From Nitrososphaerales archaeon TH703 (GTDB lineage Archaea > Thermoproteota > Nitrososphaeria > Nitrososphaerales > Nitrososphaeraceae): DNA of 11,160 bases. Position 1 is the first letter of the stretch. Every line of letters starts with the position of its first letter. The stretch spans positions 1 to 11,160 of the forward strand of contig JAATVL010000248.1 in NCBI GenBank assembly GCA_014523525.1, given 5' to 3'. The translations under genes and the position numbers were made by a program. The notes beneath the pieces are model-generated. The model worked only from the letters and a program-made list of their open reading frames with translations, was not told the origin of the DNA and did no database searches. Below are positions 1-6,064 of the stretch, in pieces.

Positions 1-421
1 ATCTTTGAAGGTAATTATATCCAGCAAATAATTCATCTGCACCATCTCCAGTAACTATGCCATCGTAACCATGATATTTTGCCTCCCTCATGCCAAAGAA
101 AATAACCGAAGAATTTCTTATTTCCAGTGGATCGAAGGTCTTGAATATTTTAATAATGTTCGGAACTATTCTAACGATGTCCTCAAAATCAGCAACACAC
201 TCAATATGATTTTGACTATATTTTTTTGCTATGCTCTTAGCATATTTTAGATCTTGTGAGTTGGGACCTAAGGAGGTTACAATACTTAATTTAGGCCTCA
301 TCAAGTAGCATAAGACACTACTATCCAATCCACCGGACAAAAGTAACGAATTATCAAGGTATTTACTCACAATTTTTTTTAAATTCCGCTTTAACACCCT
401 CTCTGTATACGACGATAACAA
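1..421 (-). CDS. Asparagine synthetase-like ATP-pyrophosphatase domain protein (partial, cut by left edge)
   Basis: About 140 N-terminal residues are visible. They contain the PP-loop SGGLDSS (residues 29-35 from the TTG start) and, close to the window edge, GDGADELFAGY, both hallmarks of the C-terminal synthetase domain of AsnB-type asparagine synthetases (Asn_synthase family). This domain adenylates aspartate and transfers ammonia to it. Only about 28 residues precede the PP-loop and there is no N-terminal Cys, so the glutamine-hydrolysing domain of AsnB is absent. The protein would need free ammonia, a partner amidotransferase, or a different substrate. Asp stands in the second motif where E. 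coli AsnB has the important Glu348 (GEGSDE), a conservative change. No in-frame ATG was found. TTG at 421 or GTG at 397 are the candidate starts, with TATA-like stretches upstream of both, so the start is uncertain. It lies on the same strand as the winged-helix gene, 59 nt downstream. The family is clear; the exact reaction is not. Confidence 0.8.
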   Translation of the reverse strand, partial: MLSSYTERVLKRNLKKIVSKYLDNSLLLSGGLDSSVLCYLMRPKLSIVTSLGPNSQDLKYAKSIAKKYSQNHIECVADFEDIVRIVPNIIKIFKTFDPLEIRNSSVIFFGMREAKYHGYDGIVTGDGADELFAGYNYLQR

Positions 422-480
422 AATATGATATGAACGTATGATAATTACAAATAAAAATTTGGCTATGATGTGGTAAAAAT

Positions 481-726
481 CTATTTTATTGTAGTGGTTC
501 CATTGTGTTCACGTAATAATTCTAAACCTTCCTTGGTGATGTGGTACTGCTTCGATTTTTTTATTACATATCGAACCATTCTACCAAGATGATAGTAGAT
601 TGAACCTGTAGACAGGTCAGTCGCATATTTTATTTCAGAAAACCGCGCTGCGCCATTGCTATCTACAATAGCTTGCAAAATCTTAATTCTTGTTCTCCTG
701 GCGCGGAGCTGGGTCTCACCTATCAA
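481..726 (-). CDS. Small winged helix-turn-helix transcriptional regulator
   Basis: This 81-residue protein is a bare DNA-binding domain. Helix 1 is around residues 13-23 and helix 2 around 28-37. The recognition helix spans about 40-50 and carries the GSIYYHLGRM pattern typical of archaeal ArsR-like winged-helix proteins. A basic wing (about 54-62) is followed by a last helix ending in a short polar tail. There is no ligand-binding domain and no cysteine, so direct metal sensing through Cys is unlikely. The start is TTG at 726: an in-frame stop lies 24 nt upstream, no ATG is available, and a TATA-like octamer sits about 29 nt upstream, as for a leaderless mRNA. The gene is divergent from the YHS gene and may regulate it or the asparagine synthetase-like gene downstream; both are inferences. 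The fold is well supported, the target unknown. Confidence 0.8.
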   Translation of the reverse strand: MIGETQLRARRTRIKILQAIVDSNGAARFSEIKYATDLSTGSIYYHLGRMVRYVIKKSKQYHITKEGLELLREHNGTTTIK

Positions 727-747
727 CGAAAATTTTATGTTAATAAA

Positions 748-755
748 TTATTTAT
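748..755 (-). promoter_or_regulatory. TATA box for the winged-helix gene
   Basis: ATAAATAA on the minus strand, first base 29 nt before the TTG at 726. The spacing matches the other leaderless promoters here, but the surrounding DNA is very AT-rich, so chance matches are easy. Confidence 0.4.
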
Positions 756-798
756 GTTTTTCTAAATAAATATTTTAAAATAATTACAAAAACTTGAG

Positions 799-811
799 TG
801 ATATCTACTAT
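799..811 (+). repeat. 13-bp direct repeat, copy 1
   Basis: TGATATCTACTAT occurs perfectly here and again at 908-920 in the same orientation, 109 bp apart, within the divergent intergenic region between the winged-helix and YHS genes. It contains the palindrome GATATC. It may be an operator half-site. Confidence 0.5.
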
Positions 812-895
812 TAGTTAAAAATTAATGGCCATTTTCCCAGAACTTTACCTTTTTGAGCACTTCTAATTCAAAGCTTGACAATATTTGGACCACAA

Positions 896-903
896 TATAA
901 ATA
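896..903 (+). promoter_or_regulatory. TATA box for the YHS gene
   Basis: TATAAATA is close to the archaeal consensus. Its first base is 31 nt before the ATG at 927, which fits a leaderless transcript beginning at that ATG. It lies inside the longer reading frame that would start at 885, which argues against the longer start. Confidence 0.7.
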
Positions 904-907
904 GAAA

Positions 908-920
908 TGATATCTACTAT
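908..920 (+). repeat. 13-bp direct repeat, copy 2, between TATA box and start of YHS gene
   Basis: Second perfect copy of TGATATCTACTAT. It sits 5-17 nt after the YHS TATA box and ends 6 nt before the ATG, overlapping the expected RNA polymerase footprint. A bound repressor would block initiation here. Confidence 0.5.
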
Positions 921-926
921 AACATA

Positions 927-1070
927 ATGCCCATTGATCCCGTATGCGGAATAGAAATGGATGAAGACCTGGCCACTATTCATGAGTATGATGGAAAGAA
1001 ATACTATTTTTGCTGTGAGGGTTGTAGGAGCATCTTTTCTAGAAAGCCTGGGAAGTACTCAAAAAAATAA
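927..1070 (+). CDS. YHS-domain metal-binding mini-protein
   Basis: The 47-residue protein starting at ATG 927 is almost entirely one YHS domain (PF04945 type). It has DPVCG and a following Met near the N-terminus, then YDGKKYYFCCEGC and a F-x3-P-x-KY ending. The Cys residues (C6 and the C-C-x2-C cluster) are the likely metal ligands. YHS domains occur in copper and heavy-metal ATPases and as tiny free proteins, where a copper or other soft-metal handling role is usual. An in-frame ATG at 885 exists, but it precedes the TATA box and would add 14 residues with no domain match, so 927 is preferred. A weak hairpin plus T-run follows the stop. The domain is clear; the metal and partner are inferred. 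Confidence 0.85.
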   Translation: MPIDPVCGIEMDEDLATIHEYDGKKYYFCCEGCRSIFSRKPGKYSKK

Positions 1071-1110
1071 CTAATTGTAACTGATGATTGTTATATGAAT
1101 TAGTTTTTCT
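1069..1110 (+). terminator. Possible hairpin plus T-run terminator after the YHS gene
   Basis: AACTAATT (1069-1076) is complementary to AATTAGTT (1098-1105), giving an 8-bp stem with a 21-nt loop running into a T-rich stretch. The stem is AT-rich and weak; the T-run alone may end transcription, as is common in archaea. A second AACTAATT at 1117-1124 can compete for the same arm. Confidence 0.3.
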
Positions 1111-1118
1111 TGTCATAA

Positions 1119-1126
1119 CTAATTAA
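1119..1126 (+). promoter_or_regulatory. Weak TATA-like element for the zinc-ribbon gene
   Basis: CTAATTAA, first base 31 nt before the ATG at 1150. The spacing is right but the match to a TATA box is poor, and it overlaps the third AACTAATT-family repeat. Confidence 0.3.
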
Positions 1127-1149
1127 CCTAACAAAAGATATTCCTAATT

Positions 1150-1350
1150 ATGAGTAATTCACCATTGTCATACTACAATATTGAATTGGTTTGCAACAAA
1201 TGTGGGAGTTTGAACAATAGAATGTCGAATTTAAAATCTGTTCGTGATATGTTAAAGCCTATTAACAGTATATGCAAGAATTGCGGAATTTCATTAAATC
1301 CATTTGACTTTCTCATATCCGCTGAAAGAAGATATGAAAAATTTGTCTAA
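1150..1350 (+). CDS. Small zinc-ribbon-like protein with two CxxC motifs
   Basis: This 66-residue protein has two knuckles, CNKCG (C15, C18) and CKNCG (C42, C45), separated by 23 residues, which together can bind one zinc as a ribbon. The segment between the knuckles is polar and basic and the C-terminus is a charged short helix (about 57-65). I recognise no specific family, and nothing indicates enzymatic activity, a signal peptide or a membrane segment. It could bind nucleic acid or serve as a protein adaptor, like many tiny archaeal zinc ribbons. It follows the YHS gene by 79 nt on the same strand, with a possible terminator and a weak TATA-like element between them, so co-transcription is uncertain. 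The paired CxxC pattern supports a real gene. Confidence 0.65.
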   Translation: MSNSPLSYYNIELVCNKCGSLNNRMSNLKSVRDMLKPINSICKNCGISLNPFDFLISAERRYEKFV

Positions 1351-1438
1351 AATTTACTAACAAATATGTTGTATGGTTTAAAACTAGACACTGGAAAGTA
1401 GGAAATGTGAAATTCTATCTTCAAGTACTTGCTAGTGA

Positions 1439-2152
1439 TTAGCGTCTTTTGGGCGTTACATGTTCGAAATCGTTCTCACCAGTTATCTTGTAATAAGAAT
1501 CAGCAAGATCGGTAAATAATCCCACTTCTATGACACCTGGAATATTTTTTATGTCCCTTTCAGTTTCTTTTAAATTATCATATTTTGGTAACAACGTGTC
1601 GTAAATTATGTTGCCATTTTCAGTTATGAATGGATAGCCTTTATCCAACATACGCATCTTCGGTAAACCTCCAATTTGCTTCAGTTCCTTCATTACAAAA
1701 TTTCTTCCAAATGGAGTAACCTCTACGGGAACTGCGATAGTAAATTTGTCAACAAATTTGTTAGCCTGAGCAACAATTACAAATTTTTGTGAAGATGAAA
1801 TTAGGATTTTCTCCCGTAAAAGAGCACCCCCTCCTCCTTTTATCATATTGTAATCTGAATCTATCTGATCAGCACCATCCAAGACAACATCAATTATTGC
1901 AGTATTGTTTTGATCCACTATTTTTAACCCTATGGATTCGGACACAATTCTTATTTGAAGAGACGTTACAATAAATTCCAAAGAATCTTTATATTCCAAG
2001 AGCCCAAAATTGCGGACAATTTTTTCTACCGTGCTACCACTGCCCAGTCCTATAGTACTTCCTTCAGCAATGTATCTCTTGAAAAAATCCTGTGAAAGTT
2101 TGATGTATTTGTTATCTTCAGTTAACCGATCATTATTCTGACTGGATCTCAT
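1439..2152 (-). CDS. rpiA: Ribose-5-phosphate isomerase A
   Basis: RpiA interconverts ribose 5-phosphate and ribulose 5-phosphate in the cytoplasm, supplying ribose for nucleotides in archaea that lack a full oxidative pentose phosphate pathway. The 237-residue length is slightly above the roughly 220 of E. coli RpiA. Signature motifs are in order: GLGSGST (35-41, phosphate loop), DGADQID (92-98) and KGGGG-ALLREK (105-115). D92, D95, K105 and the catalytic base E114 match E. coli D81, D84, K94 and E103 with a constant offset of 11. PVEVTPFG (142-149) is also typical. The first roughly 14 residues are a polar extension. The ATG at 2152 has a TATA-like element 33 nt upstream. The gene stands alone, divergent from ilvB. 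Confidence 0.96.
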   Translation of the reverse strand: MRSSQNNDRLTEDNKYIKLSQDFFKRYIAEGSTIGLGSGSTVEKIVRNFGLLEYKDSLEFIVTSLQIRIVSESIGLKIVDQNNTAIIDVVLDGADQIDSDYNMIKGGGGALLREKILISSSQKFVIVAQANKFVDKFTIAVPVEVTPFGRNFVMKELKQIGGLPKMRMLDKGYPFITENGNIIYDTLLPKYDNLKETERDIKNIPGVIEVGLFTDLADSYYKITGENDFEHVTPKRR

Positions 2153-2177
2153 GTGATTAAATGAAACTATTTTTGTC

Positions 2178-2185
2178 TACTTTAA
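2178..2185 (-). promoter_or_regulatory. TATA-like element for rpiA
   Basis: TTAAAGTA on the minus strand, first base 33 nt before the rpiA ATG; preceded by purines (AAAGA), which suits a BRE. Only a moderate match. Confidence 0.35.
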
Positions 2186-2296
2186 TCTTTACAAGAAATT
2201 TCAATAGGCAAGTTATTCGCATACATTACCTTTCTTCGTGTAAAAGCCGTAACTGACAAACCAAACAAATGCCTCTAATTAAAGTGACAACGAGTA

Positions 2297-2304
2297 TATA
2301 TACG
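2297..2304 (+). promoter_or_regulatory. TATA box for the ilvB-ilvN-leuA operon
   Basis: The alternating TA tract at 2295-2302 gives TATATACG in register, with its first base 31 nt before the ATG at 2328. It lies only about 10 nt before the more upstream ATG at 2313, too close for that ATG to be transcribed from this promoter. Confidence 0.65.
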
Positions 2305-2327
2305 AAGTCTCAATGAATATTCGTACA

Positions 2328-4016
2328 ATGTCTGAAATGAGTGGTGCTAAAGCACTAATGTATTCCCTGGAAAAAGAAGGCGTTGACATAGTTTTTGGAC
2401 TTCCAGGAGGGGCAAATCTCCCAATTTACGATGCACTCGTTGACGCTCAGTTTAGGCACGTTTTGGTAAGACATGAACAATCTGCCGCTCATATGGCTGA
2501 TGGTTATGCCAGAATAAAGAGGAAGGCCGGAGTCTGTTTAGCGACGTCGGGACCAGGAGCAACAAACTTGATTACAGGAATAGCTACTGCCTATGCAGAT
2601 TCTTCACCGCTAATTGCAATAACTGGACAAGTACCTTTGAACATGATTGGAAAAGATGCCTTTCAGGAAACTGATATTATTGGTGTTGCTAATCCATGCA
2701 CAAAATATGCCTTTCAACCCAGATCTGCAACTGAGATTCCAGAGGTTGTAAAAAAATCATTCTATATTGCAGAAAGTGGTAGACCTGGACCAGTTCTAAT
2801 TGATATCCCAAAAGATGTGCAACAGGACGTTACCGAAATACAATTTCCAGATCTCATAAAAGTGAGAGGATACAAGCCTACAGTTGATCCGAATTTATCT
2901 AATGTTGGAAAGGCCGTTGAACTATTAGTCTCCTCGCAACGCCCAATTATTATGGCAGGTGGCGGAGTTATTTTGTCAGGTGCTTTCTCCGAACTTCAGG
3001 CGGTAGCTGAACTAATTATGGCCCCCGTTGTTACTACATTTAAGGGCAAAGGAGCATTTCCTGAAAATCATCCTCTAGCCATGGGCCCAATAGGGATGCA
3101 TGGACATGCCGAAGCAAATAGAATTATACTTGAAGCAGACTGTATACTTGCAGTTGGCGCAAGATTCTCAGATCGTTCGGTTGGAAGGTTCGATGAATTT
3201 GGTAAGGGTATGAATATCATACATCTTGATATAGATCCAGCTGAAATTGGAAAAAACAAGTCAGTAGATATTGCCATTGTTGGCGATGTAAAATCTGCAC
3301 TCAGAACTATGGTTAAGATGTTATCAAAGGTAGTTACCAAGAAAAGTAGTGAGAATCCTTGGCTTAAGAGAAGGAAAGAGCTGATCGATTATTTTTCACA
3401 AAATATTAAAGATTACCCTAAAGAGTTGACTGCCAGGAAAGCACTGAAAAAATTGAGAGAATTGTTGCCTCCAGAGTCAATAGTAACAACAGAAGTGGGT
3501 CAGTGTCAAATGTGGACCTCACTACACTTTGATGTTATCTCACCTGGAACCTTTTTTAGCTCAACTGGATTGGGAACAATGGGATTTGGCTTTCCAGCAT
3601 CAATTGGAGCAAAGGCTGGTAGACCAAATGTACATGTTGTAGATATTGCAGGTGACGGATCGTTTAACATGACTGAAAATTCGCTAGCAGTTTCTGTGTT
3701 AGAAAATCTACCCGTAATAGTATTTTTGTTGAATAATGATATGCTAGGAATGGTTGCACAATGGCAGAGAACTTTTTATGACAGGAGATACATGGGCGTT
3801 CATCAAAAAAATTGTCCTGATTATGTCAAGATTGCAGAAGCATATGGAGCAAATGGATTGAAAGCTCAATCAATGGGCGAGTTAGAAAAAGCGATTAAAA
3901 GCGCACTCCGAACTGACGTTGCAACGGTGATTGACATTACAATCGACCCCGAAGAGGACGTATATCCCTTTGTTGCTCCAGGTACTGGACTCAAAGATAT
4001 GATAACAGGTGCATGA
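2328..4016 (+). CDS. ilvB: Acetolactate synthase, large (catalytic) subunit
   Basis: This is the ThDP- and FAD-dependent enzyme that condenses two pyruvates to acetolactate (valine, leucine) or pyruvate with 2-oxobutyrate to acetohydroxybutyrate (isoleucine). Domain order is the N-terminal PYR domain with the catalytic Glu in VRHEQSAAHMADGYAR, a central FAD-type domain (about 190-340), and the C-terminal PP domain with GDGSFNM followed by the paired Asn of LLNND (ThDP/Mg2+ site). The Trp in MVAQWQ corresponds to the residue that favours 2-oxobutyrate in E. coli AHAS II, so this is a true biosynthetic AHAS, not a catabolic pyruvate-only enzyme. The start at 2328 gives 562 residues and fits the TATA box; an in-frame ATG at 2313 would add five. 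It is the first gene of the cluster, and ilvN follows after 3 nt. Confidence 0.96.
   Translation: MSEMSGAKALMYSLEKEGVDIVFGLPGGANLPIYDALVDAQFRHVLVRHEQSAAHMADGYARIKRKAGVCLATSGPGATNLITGIATAYADSSPLIAITGQVPLNMIGKDAFQETDIIGVANPCTKYAFQPRSATEIPEVVKKSFYIAESGRPGPVLIDIPKDVQQDVTEIQFPDLIKVRGYKPTVDPNLSNVGKAVELLVSSQRPIIMAGGGVILSGAFSELQAVAELIMAPVVTTFKGKGAFPENHPLAMGPIGMHGHAEANRIILEADCILAVGARFSDRSVGRFDEFGKGMNIIHLDIDPAEIGKNKSVDIAIVGDVKSALRTMVKMLSKVVTKKSSENPWLKRRKELIDYFSQNIKDYPKELTARKALKKLRELLPPESIVTTEVGQCQMWTSLHFDVISPGTFFSSTGLGTMGFGFPASIGAKAGRPNVHVVDIAGDGSFNMTENSLAVSVLENLPVIVFLLNNDMLGMVAQWQRTFYDRRYMGVHQKNCPDYVKIAEAYGANGLKAQSMGELEKAIKSALRTDVATVIDITIDPEEDVYPFVAPGTGLKDMITGA
4007..4011 (+). promoter_or_regulatory. 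Shine-Dalgarno for ilvN
   Basis: AGGTG lies at the end of ilvB, 8 nt before the ilvN ATG, and matches the archaeal anti-SD target GGAGGTGATC. It supports translation of ilvN from an operon mRNA. Confidence 0.6.
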
Positions 4017-4019
4017 TAA

Positions 4020-4526
4020 ATGAGCTCAAAAGAATACAGGAACAAACCACTGTATATCATTTCGTCTCTGGTTGAAAATAAACCAGGAGTCCTATTTCGT
4101 ATCACCAATCTCTTTCGTGCAAGAAGTTTCAATATTGAAAGTATAACAGTAGGAATTACCGAAAAACCGGATCTATCCAGAATGACGATTACAACAAGGA
4201 TAGACGAAGCTATTCTTGATCAACTAGTGAAGCAGTTAAGAAAACTTATTGACATTGTGGAAGTAGAGGTTCTAGACGTAAACAATACTGTTTATAGAGA
4301 GTTAGCCCTGATAAAGATAAGAGCGAAAGATTTTACGAATAGAAACGAAATTATAAATTTTGCAAATGTCTTTAGAGCAAATATCTTGGACATTGGGAAG
4401 GAATCTGTAACGGTCGAAGTTATCGGAACACCCGATAAAATAGATGCATTTAAGAATCTAATCATACAATATGAAATCGTTGAGATGGCACGGACCGGTG
4501 TTTCCGCACTTCAGCGAGGAGAATAA
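4020..4526 (+). CDS. ilvN: Acetolactate synthase, small (regulatory) subunit
   Basis: This 168-residue protein is the usual length of archaeal and bacterial IlvN/IlvH. An N-terminal ACT domain (about 10-82) opens with LYIISSLVENKPGVLF and RSFNIESI, the glycine-containing turn that binds valine at the subunit interface. The C-terminal AHAS small-subunit domain (about 92-165) ends with a typical MARTG segment. The protein stimulates the catalytic subunit and confers feedback inhibition by branched-chain amino acids. It sits 3 nt after ilvB and 3 nt before leuA, each junction with its own Shine-Dalgarno, so the three are translated from one message. The start at ATG 4020 is fixed by the SD spacing and the short gap. 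Confidence 0.95.
   Translation: MSSKEYRNKPLYIISSLVENKPGVLFRITNLFRARSFNIESITVGITEKPDLSRMTITTRIDEAILDQLVKQLRKLIDIVEVEVLDVNNTVYRELALIKIRAKDFTNRNEIINFANVFRANILDIGKESVTVEVIGTPDKIDAFKNLIIQYEIVEMARTGVSALQRGE
4516..4521 (+). promoter_or_regulatory. Shine-Dalgarno for leuA
   Basis: GAGGAG within the last codons of ilvN, 8 nt before the leuA ATG. A strong site that fixes the start at 4530. Confidence 0.65.
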
Positions 4527-4529
4527 TCT

Positions 4530-6038
4530 ATGGAATCTCAAAAAGTAAGGGTATTTGATACCACATTGAGAGATGGTGAGCAGACTCCAGGGGTTTCTAT
4601 TACTCCAGAAAAAAAATTGAATATTGCAATTAAACTTTCGGAACTCGGGGTCGATACAATCGAAGCCGGATTTCCAGTAGTATCCGACGGTGAAAAGGAA
4701 GGAATAAAGAATATTGTAAAACAGAAATTAGATACGGAAGTCTGTGCCCTGGCGAGAACTGTTCAATCAGACATAGATTCAGCAATAGACTGTGGCGTCA
4801 ATTATGTTCACACCTTTATTGCGACCTCGGATATTCATATGAAATACAAATTAAAAATGTCTCGCCAACAAGTCCTTGAAAAAGCATTATGGGCAGTCGA
4901 GTACGCAAAGACTCATGGATTAAAAGTAGAGTTTTCTGCAGAAGACGCTACAAGATCTGATAGGAAATTCCTTATTGATGTCTTTAAGGCAGTGACTGAA
5001 GCGGGTGCAGATAGGATAGATATTCCAGACACCGTTGGATATTCGACCCCAGAATATATTACATCACTAGTTCAGGAAATAAGATCAAAGATGGATAACC
5101 CAATTAGTGTTCATTGCCATAATGATTTTGGTCTTGCAGTAGCAAACTCTATTGCTGCAATTAATGCAGGAGCAGCTTGTGCACATGTTACCATTAACGG
5201 ACTTGGTGAAAGGGCAGGAAATGCTTCTCTAGAAGAATTCGTTATGGCATTACAATGTCTCTATTCTAAAAAACATAATATTAAAGTAAACTTGCTATAT
5301 GAAATTTCAAAATTCGTCTCAAATACAATGGGTGTTATAGTTCAACCTAATAAGGCAATAATCGGAGAAAATGCCTTTGGACATGAATCCGGCATTCACA
5401 CACACGGCATCATAAATAATCCCCTAACTTATGAACCAATTAGTCCTGAGTTAGTTGGTAGAAGAAGATGGCTTCAAGCAGGGAAACATGCAGGGGCGCA
5501 TGGGATTCGAGCAATTTTGAGTGATTTTGGGATTCAACCTGACGAGGAACAGTTACATAAAATTATTGAAAAGCAAAAAAACATAGCTGACACAGGTAGA
5601 TCGATTACGACTTCACAACTCTTGTCAATTGCAGGTGAAGTAATGGGCAGTTCCAAATTTGAAGAGAAATTCAAGCTTTATGATTTTCATATTATTACTG
5701 GCATGAATATCATTCCCACGGCAGTAATAAGATTGAATACACATGGAAAAGACTTGGTGGCGTCAGAAACTGGTGTTGGTCCTGTAGATGCAGCACTTAA
5801 AGCAATACAAAAAATTGCAGTAGATATGGCAAATATTCGTATTAGAGAATTTCGCCTTGAGTCTATTACAGGAGGATCAGACGCAATGGCAGAAGTTACT
5901 ATAAAGACAGAAGATTTAGATGGTAACGTTGTTTCTTCCCGAAAATCAGGCGAAGATGTAGTAGTGGCATCAGTAGAAGCAATGGTAGATGCAATAAATA
6001 AGCTAATGTTAAGAAAGGTGCTGTATTCAAAAAATTAA
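4530..6038 (+). CDS. leuA: 2-Isopropylmalate synthase
   Basis: It condenses acetyl-CoA with 2-oxoisovalerate in the first committed leucine step. The 502 residues comprise an N-terminal TIM barrel with [13 protein letters not shown] (9-21; R14 and metal-binding D15), SAEDATR (136-142), HCHNDFG (195-201; metal ligands H195 and H197) and NGLGERAGN (223-231), then HESGIH (285-290). The C-terminal LeuA_dimer regulatory domain (about 380-497, with [14 protein letters not shown]) gives leucine feedback in the family. The main alternative is citramalate synthase (CimA), which shares this architecture. The local sequences [17 protein letters not shown] and RIDIPDTVG look like archaeal LeuA, whereas M. 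jannaschii CimA as I recall it has EAGSAV, VVPTSPIH and VCDTVG. The neighbouring leuB agrees. Homocitrate synthase is less likely for the same reasons. Confidence 0.88.
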   Translation: MESQKVRVFDTTLRDGEQTPGVSITPEKKLNIAIKLSELGVDTIEAGFPVVSDGEKEGIKNIVKQKLDTEVCALARTVQSDIDSAIDCGVNYVHTFIATSDIHMKYKLKMSRQQVLEKALWAVEYAKTHGLKVEFSAEDATRSDRKFLIDVFKAVTEAGADRIDIPDTVGYSTPEYITSLVQEIRSKMDNPISVHCHNDFGLAVANSIAAINAGAACAHVTINGLGERAGNASLEEFVMALQCLYSKKHNIKVNLLYEISKFVSNTMGVIVQPNKAIIGENAFGHESGIHTHGIINNPLTYEPISPELVGRRRWLQAGKHAGAHGIRAILSDFGIQPDEEQLHKIIEKQKNIADTGRSITTSQLLSIAGEVMGSSKFEEKFKLYDFHIITGMNIIPTAVIRLNTHGKDLVASETGVGPVDAALKAIQKIAVDMANIRIREFRLESITGGSDAMAEVTIKTEDLDGNVVSSRKSGEDVVVASVEAMVDAINKLMLRKVLYSKN

Positions 6039-6042
6039 AATC
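6035..6042 (+). promoter_or_regulatory. Possible internal TATA box for leuB
   Basis: TTAAAATC overlaps the leuA stop codon, first base 30 nt before the leuB TTG. leuB may have its own leaderless transcript as well as read-through. An AGGT at 6053-6056, 8 nt before the TTG, is an alternative weak Shine-Dalgarno. Confidence 0.35.
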
Positions 6043-6064
6043 TATTTAGTTTAGGTCATATGTA

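Noticed and set aside
1081..1140. TGATGA as the C box of a C/D small RNA
   Set aside because: The base before it is C rather than a purine and no CTGA D box follows at a suitable distance.
1789..1974. 61-codon plus-strand frame inside rpiA
   Set aside because: Antisense to a strongly conserved region of rpiA including its catalytic motifs; low-complexity composition and no domain signature.
2271..2318. 15-codon frame upstream of ilvB as a leader or attenuator peptide
   Set aside because: It begins before the TATA box, so it would not be on the ilvB mRNA, and it is not rich in Leu, Val or Ile.
3068..3340. 90-codon minus-strand frame inside ilvB
   Set aside because: Shadow of the ilvB FAD-domain coding sequence; no promoter, no Shine-Dalgarno, no recognisable protein.
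3866..4132. 88-codon minus-strand frame across the ilvB/ilvN junction
   Set aside because: Antisense to two clear genes and their Shine-Dalgarno; composition is a by-product of their codons.
4530..6038. Citramalate synthase (CimA) for the leuA gene
   Set aside because: The segments around residues 46-50, 93-103 and 162-170 match archaeal LeuA rather than CimA, and leuB follows; a phylogeny would settle it.
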